64,000 nt of DNA from Arsenophonus sp052174455 (GTDB lineage Bacteria > Pseudomonadota > Gammaproteobacteria > Enterobacterales > Enterobacteriaceae), in contig JBQMRP010000054.1 in the NCBI GenBank assembly GCA_052174455.1, positions 21,854-85,853 on the forward strand, read 5' to 3'. The notes beneath the pieces were generated by a model that saw only the letters and a list, made by a program, of their open reading frames with translations, was not told the origin of the DNA and made no database searches. This document shows, piece by piece, positions 21,452-30,169 of the stretch. The first letter of the stretch is position 1. Every line of letters begins with the position of its first letter. Made by a program: the position numbers and the translations under genes.

Positions 21452-22306
21452 TTGCTAAATTTAAATGCTCGTATCATTACAGCTATCATACTTATTCCAT
21501 TAGTTATCGCTGCACTTTTTTTCTTACCTCTTAACTTATTTGGTTATATTATAATTGTTATTTGCTCATTAGCTGCTTGGGAGTGGAGCGAATTTATTGG
21601 TTGGATAGTGCAGATTAAACGAATTATATGTGCTGTTTTATTTGGTATTTGTTTATTGTGTTTACAATTATCATTTCAGGATCTTAGTCAATTAACAACA
21701 GAGCCTTTGATTATTTATATTTTATCAGCTGGATTAGTTTGGTGGTTAGTTGCAGTAATATTGGTTATCACTTTTCCTACTTCTGCTCGATTTTGGTCTC
21801 AGTCAATAATATTAAAAATATTGTTTGGTATTTTAACTATTTTACCTTTTTACTGTGGCATCTTGATGTTAAAAAGTATTGATTATCATATTGACGATTT
21901 TATCGGTGCTTGGTGGGTGCTTTATGTGATGATATTAGTTTGGAGTGCAGATAGTGGCGCTTATTTTTTTGGTCATTTGTTTGGTAAACACAAACTGGCA
22001 TCAAAGGTTTCTCCTAGTAAAACTTTAGAGGGTATGTTAGGTGGTATGCTGACAGCAGGTATTATAGCCTGGCTATTTAGTTTATTTGTTCCTGTTTTAT
22101 TAATTTCCAAAAATTTATTATTTTCTTCTATTATTGTTGTGATTATTTCTGTTTTTGGTGATTTAACGGAAAGTATGTTTAAACGTCAAGCTGGCATTAA
22201 AGATAGTAGTCATTTAATTCCAGGACATGGTGGTGTATTAGATAGAATCGATAGCTTAACATCAGCTATACCTGTTTTTGCAGGATTGACATGGTCATTT
22301 TTTTAG
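21452..22306 (+). CDS. cdsA: Phosphatidate cytidylyltransferase
   Basis: This integral inner-membrane enzyme makes CDP-diacylglycerol from CTP and phosphatidate, the precursor of all phospholipids. At 284 residues it is about the E. coli length, with several hydrophobic membrane segments. It ends with the CDS signature KDSSHLIPGHGGVLDRIDS near residues 250-268. Translation starts at TTG 21452, five bases after a strong aggagggg ribosome site. It lies 11 bp downstream of uppS and 15 bp upstream of rseP, so it is co-transcribed with them. Confidence 0.95.
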   Translation: MLNLNARIITAIILIPLVIAALFFLPLNLFGYIIIVICSLAAWEWSEFIGWIVQIKRIICAVLFGICLLCLQLSFQDLSQLTTEPLIIYILSAGLVWWLVAVILVITFPTSARFWSQSIILKILFGILTILPFYCGILMLKSIDYHIDDFIGAWWVLYVMILVWSADSGAYFFGHLFGKHKLASKVSPSKTLEGMLGGMLTAGIIAWLFSLFVPVLLISKNLLFSSIIVVIISVFGDLTESMFKRQAGIKDSSHLIPGHGGVLDRIDSLTSAIPVFAGLTWSFF

Positions 22307-22321
22307 TTTTTAATGTAAATT

Positions 22322-23674
22322 ATGGAATTTTTTTGGAGTTTAGCTACATTTATTATTGCATTAGGTGTGCTAATTATTGCGCATGAATTTGGCCATTTTT
22401 TGGTAGCTAGGTGCTGCGGTATTTATGTTGAGCGTTTCTCTATTGGTTTTGGAAAAACCTTATGGAGTAAAGTTGATCGCTATGGTACAGAATTTGTTAT
22501 TGCTCTGATCCCTTTGGGGGGATATATTAAAATGTTAGATGAGCGAGTTGCTCCTGTAGCACCAGAGCGTCGTCACTTAGCTTTTAATAACAAAACAATA
22601 GGTCAGTGTGCTGCAGTAGTTACTGCAGGGCCGATAGCTAATTTTTTATTGGCAATATTTATTTATTGGTTAGTTTTTATTATTGGTATACCTTCTGTTC
22701 GTCCAGTTATTGAAGATATTCAGTCAAACTCAATTGCTGAACAAGCAAATATTTCACCAGGTATGGAATTAAAATCAATAGATGGTATCGAAACTCCTGA
22801 CTGGAACGCGGTTCGTTTTGCCTTAATTAGTAAAATTGGTGATAAAGAATTAAACTGGAAGGTTTTACCTATTGGTAATTCAATACCGATAAAAAAACTA
22901 ATTAATTTAAAGGAATGGAATTTTGATCCAGAGACTCAAGATCCAGTTTTATCTTTGGGGATTATGCCAGTTAGTGCCAGGCAAGATCCCGTTGTGTGTA
23001 ATATAAAACCTGGTTCAGCAGCGGCATTATCAGGTTTACAAATAGGAGATAGAATTGTAAAAGTGGGTAAGAAGATAATAGATCTTTGGTATCCATTCGC
23101 CTATGTTGTTCAACAAAATCCTAATGTTTCATTATTATTGACAATCGAAAGACAAGCTGAACAGCAGCAATTAACGTTAACACCGGAAGTAAAAACGATA
23201 GCTAAAGGCCGGCAAATTGGATTCGCTGGGCTTGAATTATCAGTAATACCACTTGCAGATGAGTATAAAATTACTCAGAAATATGGTCCGTTTTATGCTT
23301 TGTATCATGCAATAGACAAAACTTGGCAGTTGATGAAATTGACAGTTAGCATGATAGGTAAACTGGTTACTGGTGATATTAAGCTTACTAATCTTAGTGG
23401 ACCTCTTTCTATTGCAAAAGGAGCCAGTGTTTCTGCTGAGTCTGGGTTAGTGTATTATTTGATGTTTATTGCATTAATTAGTATCAATTTAGGGGTCATT
23501 AATCTGTTTCCTTTACCTGTATTAGATGGTGGGCACTTATTTTTCTTGCTAATTAAAAAGATTAAAGGAGAGGCAGTATCTAAGCGTGTACAAGACTTCA
23601 GTTATCGTATTGGTGCTATTGTATTGATATTATTAATGGGGCTTGCACTTTTCAATGATTTCTCTCGTCTTTAA
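22322..23674 (+). CDS. rseP: Site-2 zinc metalloprotease RseP
   Basis: This inner-membrane protease cleaves the anti-sigma factor RseA after DegS has cut it, and also clears leftover signal peptides. At 450 residues it is full length. The zinc site HEFGH is at residues 21-25 in the first membrane helix, tandem PDZ domains lie in the middle, and the third zinc ligand is in LDGGHLFF near residue 400. No obvious Shine-Dalgarno precedes the ATG. The partner gene degS is a pseudogene in this window (54.1-55.1 kb), so the classical sigma-E cascade is probably broken and RseP is kept for another substrate. Confidence 0.95.
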   Translation: MEFFWSLATFIIALGVLIIAHEFGHFLVARCCGIYVERFSIGFGKTLWSKVDRYGTEFVIALIPLGGYIKMLDERVAPVAPERRHLAFNNKTIGQCAAVVTAGPIANFLLAIFIYWLVFIIGIPSVRPVIEDIQSNSIAEQANISPGMELKSIDGIETPDWNAVRFALISKIGDKELNWKVLPIGNSIPIKKLINLKEWNFDPETQDPVLSLGIMPVSARQDPVVCNIKPGSAAALSGLQIGDRIVKVGKKIIDLWYPFAYVVQQNPNVSLLLTIERQAEQQQLTLTPEVKTIAKGRQIGFAGLELSVIPLADEYKITQKYGPFYALYHAIDKTWQLMKLTVSMIGKLVTGDIKLTNLSGPLSIAKGASVSAESGLVYYLMFIALISINLGVINLFPLPVLDGGHLFFLLIKKIKGEAVSKRVQDFSYRIGAIVLILLMGLALFNDFSRL

Positions 23675-23706
23675 AGAGAGACTAGTTAGGAACACTGATA
23701 ACAATA

Positions 23707-26109
23707 ATGGCGATAAAAAAGTTGCTCATAGCATCACTGTTATTTAGCAGTGCCGCTATATATGGTTCAGACGGGTTTGTAGTGCAAGGTATTTATTTTG
23801 AAGGTCTTCAACGCGTCTCCGTTGGTACAGCACTATTGAATATGCCTGTTCGAATAGGGGATATCATTAATAATGATTATATAGCTCGTACTATTCGAGC
23901 ATTATTTTCAACAGGTAATTTCGAAGATATTCGAGTTTTCCGTGATGGAAATATGCTGATAATTCAAGTAAAAGAGCGACCAATTATTGTAAAGATTACA
24001 TCTTTTGCTAATAAATCGCTTAAAGATGATTTATTAAATCAAATTCTTGAAACTTATAATATTCGAGTTGGTGAACCCCTAGATCGCGCAAAACTAACGA
24101 ATATCGAAAAGGATCTTAAAGATTTTTATTATAATGTCGGAAAATATAATGCAATAGTTAAAGCGGTAGTTACACCGCTACCGCGTAATCGTGTTGACTT
24201 AAAATTAATCTTTTCTGAAGGCGTTTCAGCTAAGATCCAACAAATTAATATCGTCGGTAATAAAGCATTTATCACAGGTGAGTTGATAAATCGCTTCCAA
24301 TTACGTGATGACATTCCTTGGTGGAATTTTATTACTGATCAAAAATATAAAAAGCAAAAATTGGCTGGCGATTTAGAAACATTGCGCAGTTTTTATCTTA
24401 AGAGAGGTTACGCCAAATTTAATATCGATTCAACTAATGTCAGTCTGACACCTGATAAGAAAGATATTTATATTACTATCAATATAACAGAGGGCGATAA
24501 ATACAATATATCGGGCGTTGAATTAAATGGTGAAACCGCTGGTCATTATGATGAAATCAAGCAATTGATCACCATCAAACCTTCTTCGCTTTATAACAGT
24601 ACTGAAGTCAGGAACATGGAGAATAAAATTAAGGATCTTCTTGGTCGTTATGGTTATGCCTATCCCCGCGTTATTACTCAATCTGAAATTAATGATAAAA
24701 ATAAAACAGTTAAACTACATGTGAACGTTGATACGGGAAATCGTTTCTATGTTAGCCAAATTCGTTTTGTTGGTAATCATGTTAGTAAAGATTTTGTTTT
24801 GCGTCGTGAGATGCGCCAAATGGAAGGATCTTGGTTAGAGAATGATTTGGTTAACTTGGGTAAAGAACGATTAAATCGAACTGGTTTTTTTGAAACCGTC
24901 GATGTCGAAACGCAACGTGTACTTGCTACACCTGATCAAGTTAATCTTGTATATAAAGTTAAAGAACGTAATACCGGTTCTATGAATTTTGGTATTGGTT
25001 TTGGTACTGAAAGTGGTATCAGTTTCAAAGTTGGTGTTCAACAAAAAAATTGGCTTGGTACTGGTAATGCCGTTGGAATTAGTGCGAGTAAGAATGATTA
25101 TTCAACTTACGCGGAATTATCATTAATAGATCCTTACTTTACCGTTAATGGTGTTAGCTTAGGTGGACGATTATTCTATAATGATTTTAGTGCGAAGGAT
25201 GCCGATCTTTCACGCTATAATAATAAAACTTATGGCGTTGATAATACTTTGAGTTTTCCTTTTAATGAAAATAATGTATTTAGAATTGGAGCAGGTTTTA
25301 TTCATAACTCTTTATCTGACATGAAAGCTCAAGTTGGCATGTGGCGTTATTTACAAAGTATGGGCGAAAATCCTAATTTTAATGATAAAGCATGTTATAA
25401 TGCTAATGATTTTACCCTTAATTTAGGCTGGATTTATAATAATCTAGATCGTGACTTCTTCCCGACCGTGGGAAATAAAACCTCATTAAATAATAAAATT
25501 ACTATTCCAGGATCTAATAACCAATACTATAAGATTCGATTTGATACATCACAATATTATCCCATTGATGAAGATAAAAAATGGGTATTATTAGGTCGTG
25601 CACAGTTAGGATATGGTAATGGCTTTAGTAGTAAAGAATTACCATTTTATGAAAATTTTTATGCTGGTGCTTCTGGTGCAGTACGTGGTTTCCATTCTAA
25701 TAATATCGGCCCTAAAGCGATTTATCTTAAAGAAAAAAAAAGTATAGTAAGTCCAAAATCAGGTAGTCCATCAACAGATGCTGTTGGCGGAAATGCAATA
25801 GCAACGGCGTCATTAGAGTTAATTACGCCAACTCCGTTTATTGATGAAAAGTATGCTAATTTAATCAGAACTTCTTTTTTTATTGATGCGGGTACTGTAT
25901 GGGATTCGAATTGGAGTAATACTCTCGCAAACTGGAGAACAGGAATGCCTGACTATGGCAAGGCATCCAATATTCGAGTTTCGATAGGGGTTTCATTACA
26001 ATGGATGTCACCGATTGGCCCACTGGTCTTCTCTTATGCAAAACCAATAAGAGATTATGAAGGTGACAAGTCTGAAGAGTTTCAGTTTAATATTGGTGGA
26101 ACGTGGTAA
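23707..26109 (+). CDS. bamA: Outer-membrane protein assembly factor BamA
   Basis: BamA is the core of the BAM complex, which inserts beta-barrel proteins into the outer membrane. The protein has 800 residues (about 810 in E. coli). It has an N-terminal signal peptide, five POTRA repeats over roughly residues 25-420 and a 16-strand barrel ending FNIGGTW. The VRGF motif of barrel loop L6 is present in GAVRGFHSN. The order rseP-bamA-skp-lpxD is as in E. coli. It shows no sign of damage and probably assembles the OmpF porin encoded in the same window. Confidence 0.96.
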   Translation: MAIKKLLIASLLFSSAAIYGSDGFVVQGIYFEGLQRVSVGTALLNMPVRIGDIINNDYIARTIRALFSTGNFEDIRVFRDGNMLIIQVKERPIIVKITSFANKSLKDDLLNQILETYNIRVGEPLDRAKLTNIEKDLKDFYYNVGKYNAIVKAVVTPLPRNRVDLKLIFSEGVSAKIQQINIVGNKAFITGELINRFQLRDDIPWWNFITDQKYKKQKLAGDLETLRSFYLKRGYAKFNIDSTNVSLTPDKKDIYITINITEGDKYNISGVELNGETAGHYDEIKQLITIKPSSLYNSTEVRNMENKIKDLLGRYGYAYPRVITQSEINDKNKTVKLHVNVDTGNRFYVSQIRFVGNHVSKDFVLRREMRQMEGSWLENDLVNLGKERLNRTGFFETVDVETQRVLATPDQVNLVYKVKERNTGSMNFGIGFGTESGISFKVGVQQKNWLGTGNAVGISASKNDYSTYAELSLIDPYFTVNGVSLGGRLFYNDFSAKDADLSRYNNKTYGVDNTLSFPFNENNVFRIGAGFIHNSLSDMKAQVGMWRYLQSMGENPNFNDKACYNANDFTLNLGWIYNNLDRDFFPTVGNKTSLNNKITIPGSNNQYYKIRFDTSQYYPIDEDKKWVLLGRAQLGYGNGFSSKELPFYENFYAGASGAVRGFHSNNIGPKAIYLKEKKSIVSPKSGSPSTDAVGGNAIATASLELITPTPFIDEKYANLIRTSFFIDAGTVWDSNWSNTLANWRTGMPDYGKASNIRVSIGVSLQWMSPIGPLVFSYAKPIRDYEGDKSEEFQFNIGGTW

Positions 26110-26168
26110 AATGTCAATTTAATTTATTGATTCGATTGTGATAGATCAAGAGATAAGGGGTGTTTAGT

Positions 26169-26660
26169 GTGAAAAAATTGTTGTGTGCAGTTAGTTTTGG
26201 TTTTATTTTATCTGTATCTACCAGTGCAGATGCAGAAAAGGTTGCCGTTATTAACGTCGGGGAACTTTTTCAGAACATAGCAATCAGTAAAGCGGTATCT
26301 AAGCAACTTGAAAAAGAGTTTCAAGGACGAGATGATAAGTTACAAAATATGGAAAAAGATTTACAGGCTCAAGTGGAAAAATTACAAAAAAATGCCGTTA
26401 AGCCTAATGAGAAAGATCTGCAAGCGTTTGAAGCTAAGCGGACAGATTTTCTTAAAAAAGCACAGCAATTTGAACAAGATAACCAACGTCGCCAACAAGA
26501 AGAGCGCAATAAAATATTGCAAACGATAAAGATAGCAACCAAAGCGGTTGCAGAAAAGGAGCGTTACGACGTGGTTGTTGACGTAAATGCGATTCTTTAT
26601 CCAGAAAATAGTTCCAACCTAAAAAATATTACCGATCTGGTTAATAAGAAGGTTAAATAA
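26169..26660 (+). CDS. skp: Periplasmic chaperone Skp
   Basis: Skp is a trimeric periplasmic chaperone that holds unfolded outer-membrane proteins on their way to BamA. The 163-residue precursor starts at GTG 26169, eight bases after gggg, giving MKKLLCAVSF as in the family; an upstream in-frame GTG at 26160 overlaps the ribosome site. A signal peptide ends near SADA before EKVAVINVGELF. The middle is a long charged coiled-coil region (tentacles) rich in K, E and Q, and the C-terminal KDVVVDVNAILYP-like strand returns to the body. It is placed 59 bp after bamA and 3 bp before lpxD. Confidence 0.94.
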   Translation: MKKLLCAVSFGFILSVSTSADAEKVAVINVGELFQNIAISKAVSKQLEKEFQGRDDKLQNMEKDLQAQVEKLQKNAVKPNEKDLQAFEAKRTDFLKKAQQFEQDNQRRQQEERNKILQTIKIATKAVAEKERYDVVVDVNAILYPENSSNLKNITDLVNKKVK

Positions 26661-26663
26661 TAA

Positions 26664-27698
26664 ATGGTTTCTATTCGATTAGCTGATTTAGCCAAAAAAT
26701 TAGACGCACAGTTACATGGTGATGGTGATATCATTATCACCAGTATTGGATCTATGCAATTAGCGAAGGAAGGGCAAATTACTTTTTTATCATCGGATAG
26801 TCGTTGTTACCTGACACAATTAGCAGAATGTAAAGCTGCTGCTGTTGTATTAAAGCAGAAAAATTTGCAAGATAGTAAAATAGCAGCTTTAGTGGTTAAA
26901 GATCCTTATTTAGCTTATGCTCAATTAGCTCAAATTTTAGATACCACGCCTAAACCTGCACAAAATATCCATCCTTCTGCGGTTATTGCAGAAGATGTTC
27001 ATCTCGGAAAAAATGTTGCCATTGGCGTTAATGCTGTTATCGAGTCAGGTGTAATATTAGGTAATCAAGTTATTATCGGCGCAGGTTGCTTTATTGGTAA
27101 AAAAGTCAAGATCGGCCAGTCTACATGTTTATGGGCAAATGTTTCTATCTATCATAACGTCGAGATAGGTAAACACTGTTTGATCCAATCAGGATCAGTT
27201 ATTGGTTCAGATGGTTTTGGTTATGCAAATAAAAAGGGGCAATGGATAAAAATACCTCAATTAGGTTCAGTTATTATTGGTGATAATGTTGAAATTGGTG
27301 CTTGTACCACCATTGATCGTGGCGCGCTAGATAATACAATCATTGGTGATGGGGTCATTATTGATAACCAATGTCAAATTGCTCATAATGTAATTATAGG
27401 TGATCACACAGCTATTGCTGGTGGGGTTATTATGGCCGGTAGCCTAAAAATAGGCCAATATTGTATGATTGGTGGTGCTAGTGTTATTAATGGACATATG
27501 GAAATTTGTGATAAAGTTACAATAACTGGAATGGGAATGGTAATGCGTCCAATTAGTGAGCCTGGAATATACTCTTCTGGCATTCCATTACAGCCAAATA
27601 AGGTTTGGCGAAAAACAGCCGCTTTAGTTTTAAATATTAATGAAATAAGTAAGCGCATGAAAATACTAGAACGTAAGGTATTTAGTAAAGATAACTAA
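26664..27698 (+). CDS. lpxD: UDP-3-O-acyl-glucosamine N-acyltransferase LpxD
   Basis: This is the third enzyme of lipid A synthesis; it adds a hydroxyacyl chain from ACP to the 2-amino group of UDP-3-O-acylglucosamine. The protein has 344 residues (341 in E. coli). It has an N-terminal uridine-binding domain, a left-handed beta-helix of I/V-G-x-x hexapeptide repeats from about residue 100 to 315, and a C-terminal helix. The catalytic histidine is H241 in CQIAHNVIIGDH. Only three bases separate it from skp. Confidence 0.96.
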   Translation: MVSIRLADLAKKLDAQLHGDGDIIITSIGSMQLAKEGQITFLSSDSRCYLTQLAECKAAAVVLKQKNLQDSKIAALVVKDPYLAYAQLAQILDTTPKPAQNIHPSAVIAEDVHLGKNVAIGVNAVIESGVILGNQVIIGAGCFIGKKVKIGQSTCLWANVSIYHNVEIGKHCLIQSGSVIGSDGFGYANKKGQWIKIPQLGSVIIGDNVEIGACTTIDRGALDNTIIGDGVIIDNQCQIAHNVIIGDHTAIAGGVIMAGSLKIGQYCMIGGASVINGHMEICDKVTITGMGMVMRPISEPGIYSSGIPLQPNKVWRKTAALVLNINEISKRMKILERKVFSKDN

Positions 27699-27723
27699 AT
27701 ACCGCGTGTAGATTTATTAATTG

Positions 27724-27762
27724 CGGCCTGCAGAATACCTTATTTAGGGTTAAGGCAGGCCG
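27724..27762 (+). other. GC-rich stem-loop between lpxD and fabZ
   Basis: An outer stem cggcctgc/gcaggccg encloses an inner cctta/taagg stem. There is no following T run, so it is more likely an mRNA-processing or stability element, or a leaky terminator, than a full stop. It stands out in otherwise A+T-rich DNA. Confidence 0.55.
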
Positions 27763-27810
27763 TGTTATTCATATTTAATTTTTTAAATTTAAACAAGAAG
27801 AGTCTTTTCT

Positions 27811-28263
27811 ATGAGTGATAAACATACTCTGGATATAGAAGAAATTTTAGGGTTATTACCCCACCGCTATCCTTTTTTATTAGTTGATCGTGTATTGGAT
27901 TTTGAAGAAGGTAAATTTTTACGTGCAGTAAAAAATGTCTCTTTTAATGAACCTTTTTTTCAAGGTCATTTTCCGGATAAACCAATATTTCCTGGGGTAT
28001 TAATTCTTGAGGCTATGGCTCAAGCGGCTGGTATTTTAGCCTTTAAGAGTGTTGGAAAATTAGAGTCTGGTGAACTGTATTATTTTGCTGGTATTAACGA
28101 AGCAAGATTTAAACATCCAGTTCAACCTGGCGATCAGATGATCTTTGAGGTAATCTTTGTTAAAACTAAACGCGGTTTAACGCTTTTTAAAAGTGTTGCA
28201 AAAGTGCATGAAAAAGTTGTTTGTGAAGCAACAATGATGTGTGCTCGTAGCCAAGAAGCGTAA
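27811..28263 (+). CDS. fabZ: 3-hydroxyacyl-ACP dehydratase FabZ
   Basis: FabZ removes water from 3-hydroxyacyl-ACP in fatty-acid elongation and competes with LpxA for the same substrate pool. At 150 residues it is the normal length for this hot-dog fold protein. The catalytic pair is H53 in FFQGHFPDKPIFPG and E67 in LILEAMAQ. It lies between lpxD and lpxA, as in E. coli, 13 bp before lpxA. Confidence 0.96.
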   Translation: MSDKHTLDIEEILGLLPHRYPFLLVDRVLDFEEGKFLRAVKNVSFNEPFFQGHFPDKPIFPGVLILEAMAQAAGILAFKSVGKLESGELYYFAGINEARFKHPVQPGDQMIFEVIFVKTKRGLTLFKSVAKVHEKVVCEATMMCARSQEA

Positions 28264-28276
28264 AATGAGGGATGAT

Positions 28277-29074
28277 ATGATTAATAAAACAGCGATCATT
28301 CACCCATCTTCTATTATCGAAGATGGTGCGATTATCGGTGTAAATGTCCATATAGGCCCGTTTTGCTATATTGGTTCTCAGGTTGACATCGGTGAAAATA
28401 CAACACTTAAATCGCATGTGGTTGTCAATGGTAATACTAAAATTGGTTGTAATAACCAGATATTTCAGTTTGTTACTATAGGTGAAATTAATCAGGATCT
28501 AAAATACCAAGGAGAGCTAACTCGAGTTGAGATTGGTGATTGTAATCGAATTAGGGAGAGTTGTACTATTCACCGTGGTACGCTACAAGGCGAAGGTTTA
28601 ACCAAAATAGGTAATGATAATCTATTGATGGTAAATACACATATCGCTCATGATTGTTTCCTAGGTAATTATTGTATTATTGCTAATAACGGTACGCTTG
28701 GAGGACATGTTAAACTGGACGATTATGCCATTATTGGTGGCATGAGTGCAGTGCATCAATTTTGTCAAATTGGTGCTCATGTTATGGTTGGTGGTTGTTC
28801 TGGTGTTGCTCAAGATGTTCCGCCTTATGTCATTGCTCAAGGTAATCATGCAACTCCTTATGGAGTAAATATTAAAGGTTTAAGACGTCGTGGATTTGAT
28901 AAAGAATCACTACATGCAATTAGGAATGCATATAAGATCCTTTACCGTTGTGGTAAAACGCTAGACGAGGCCAGACAAGAATTGATTTCACTAGGTGAAA
29001 ATAATCAACAAGTAAAAATACTGAGTAATTTTTTAGAGAATTCAATCAGATCTAATCGCGGAATTATTCGTTAA
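28277..29074 (+). CDS. lpxA: UDP-GlcNAc acyltransferase LpxA
   Basis: LpxA catalyses the first step of lipid A synthesis, 3-O-acylation of UDP-GlcNAc from hydroxyacyl-ACP. The 265-residue protein starts MINKTAIIHP at 28277, five bases after gaggg. The frame is open 12 codons further up into fabZ, but that stretch does not match the family. A hexapeptide beta-helix fills the first two thirds; the catalytic base is H125 in NTHIAHDC, and GGCSGVAQDVPPYVIAQGNH is conserved. An IS481 remnant begins directly after its stop codon. Confidence 0.96.
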   Translation: MINKTAIIHPSSIIEDGAIIGVNVHIGPFCYIGSQVDIGENTTLKSHVVVNGNTKIGCNNQIFQFVTIGEINQDLKYQGELTRVEIGDCNRIRESCTIHRGTLQGEGLTKIGNDNLLMVNTHIAHDCFLGNYCIIANNGTLGGHVKLDDYAIIGGMSAVHQFCQIGAHVMVGGCSGVAQDVPPYVIAQGNHATPYGVNIKGLRRRGFDKESLHAIRNAYKILYRCGKTLDEARQELISLGENNQQVKILSNFLENSIRSNRGIIR

Positions 29075-30144
29075 CTTTTCAGCTCAGGATCATTATATAG
29101 ACCATAGTCGCACATACCTATTATGGTAAGGTACCTACTGAGGGATATAGGTGAATGAGAATATTATGCTGATGAGGCTTAATTACCAGGCAATTGCAAT
29201 ACTTAAAATCAGTGCTACTCTTATGGCCTTAAGAGTAGATTGCGTTTACTTTTGCTAAGCATTATAACAAATCCAAACTTCTATTTCCTAAAGAGAAAAT
29301 AGAGATGATATTGATGATTGCAGCCATATTCTGCATCGTTTGCTGATAATTTTGTCGCCCGCTAAGAAAATTATAGTCGTTTCTATAAAGAAACTTTTCT
29401 TTTTCTCTACGATTTGCTAGCACAGTCGCATACAAATTTCTGAATTCCGTTCTATCTCAATCGCCTAGATTGCTATTTATACAGGCATGAGTGTGGTTTT
29501 CATGAAATAAGGTAATGAAAACACCGAAGCCAAAGTATAAAGTATTTAAAAGCTATGAGGTTGGTTTGGTTATCTCTATCTAGATATAAAATATCTTTTG
29601 CAAATGCAAAATAAAACTTCACGACATTACCTATTAGAAGATGTAGGTCACATCTATCTATAGGTTTTTATCTGTCTTTATGAGGCAAGATAAGATAGCG
29701 ACTAAATACTCAACTTTTCTTACGTGATCTTAATCGAGGATGTCCCATATCGCTATCCATAAGGTACTTATAAACAATAGCAAAGAACTTGCATACTGTC
29801 TTTTTAGTTTGCGAAAATATTTAGTCACCGAAAAATAGGAATTCAATTGTTTATGTACAGAGCTTAGTATAATAGAATACCGACTTAGCCTGTCGATATT
29901 ATCCTTAAACGAATGATATGGTGAGTAATCTAGTAGACGCATAGAAAGATAGGAGATAAAGCTATTATTTTAATTCTGGTTAAAAATTGTGATTAATCTG
30001 TATCGATATGTTTAGCTCTATAGTCAATAATCATTCTAATCAATATTAGGTAGTAAACTCCATTATAGTTTATGAAAGATCTGTTTAAAGTTAAATTTGA
30101 ATTATTCAAAAAAACCATACTATATTCCGGAATATGACAATTAA
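29075..30144 (+). mobile_element. IS481-family remnant between lpxA and lpxB
   Basis: This decayed element of about 1.06 kb is in the same orientation as the genes. It shares its start (tcaggatcatt), the RxFxR-like middle and its 3' end with the copy upstream of uppS. The degenerate transposase ends IPEYDN near 30144, 25 bp before lpxB. In E. coli lpxA and lpxB are practically contiguous, so this is an insertion exactly at their junction that left both genes whole. Confidence 0.75.
30087..30123 (+). promoter_or_regulatory. Candidate promoter in the IS481 tail, for lpxB
   Basis: These 37 bases are identical to 20602-20638 upstream of uppS, with TTGAAT and TACTAT hexamers 15 bases apart, and end 47 bases before the lpxB start. 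After the insertion lpxB would need its own promoter or read-through across a kilobase of dead IS. Confidence 0.4.
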
Positions 30145-30169
30145 CAAGTAACCTAAATAGGAGAAATCT

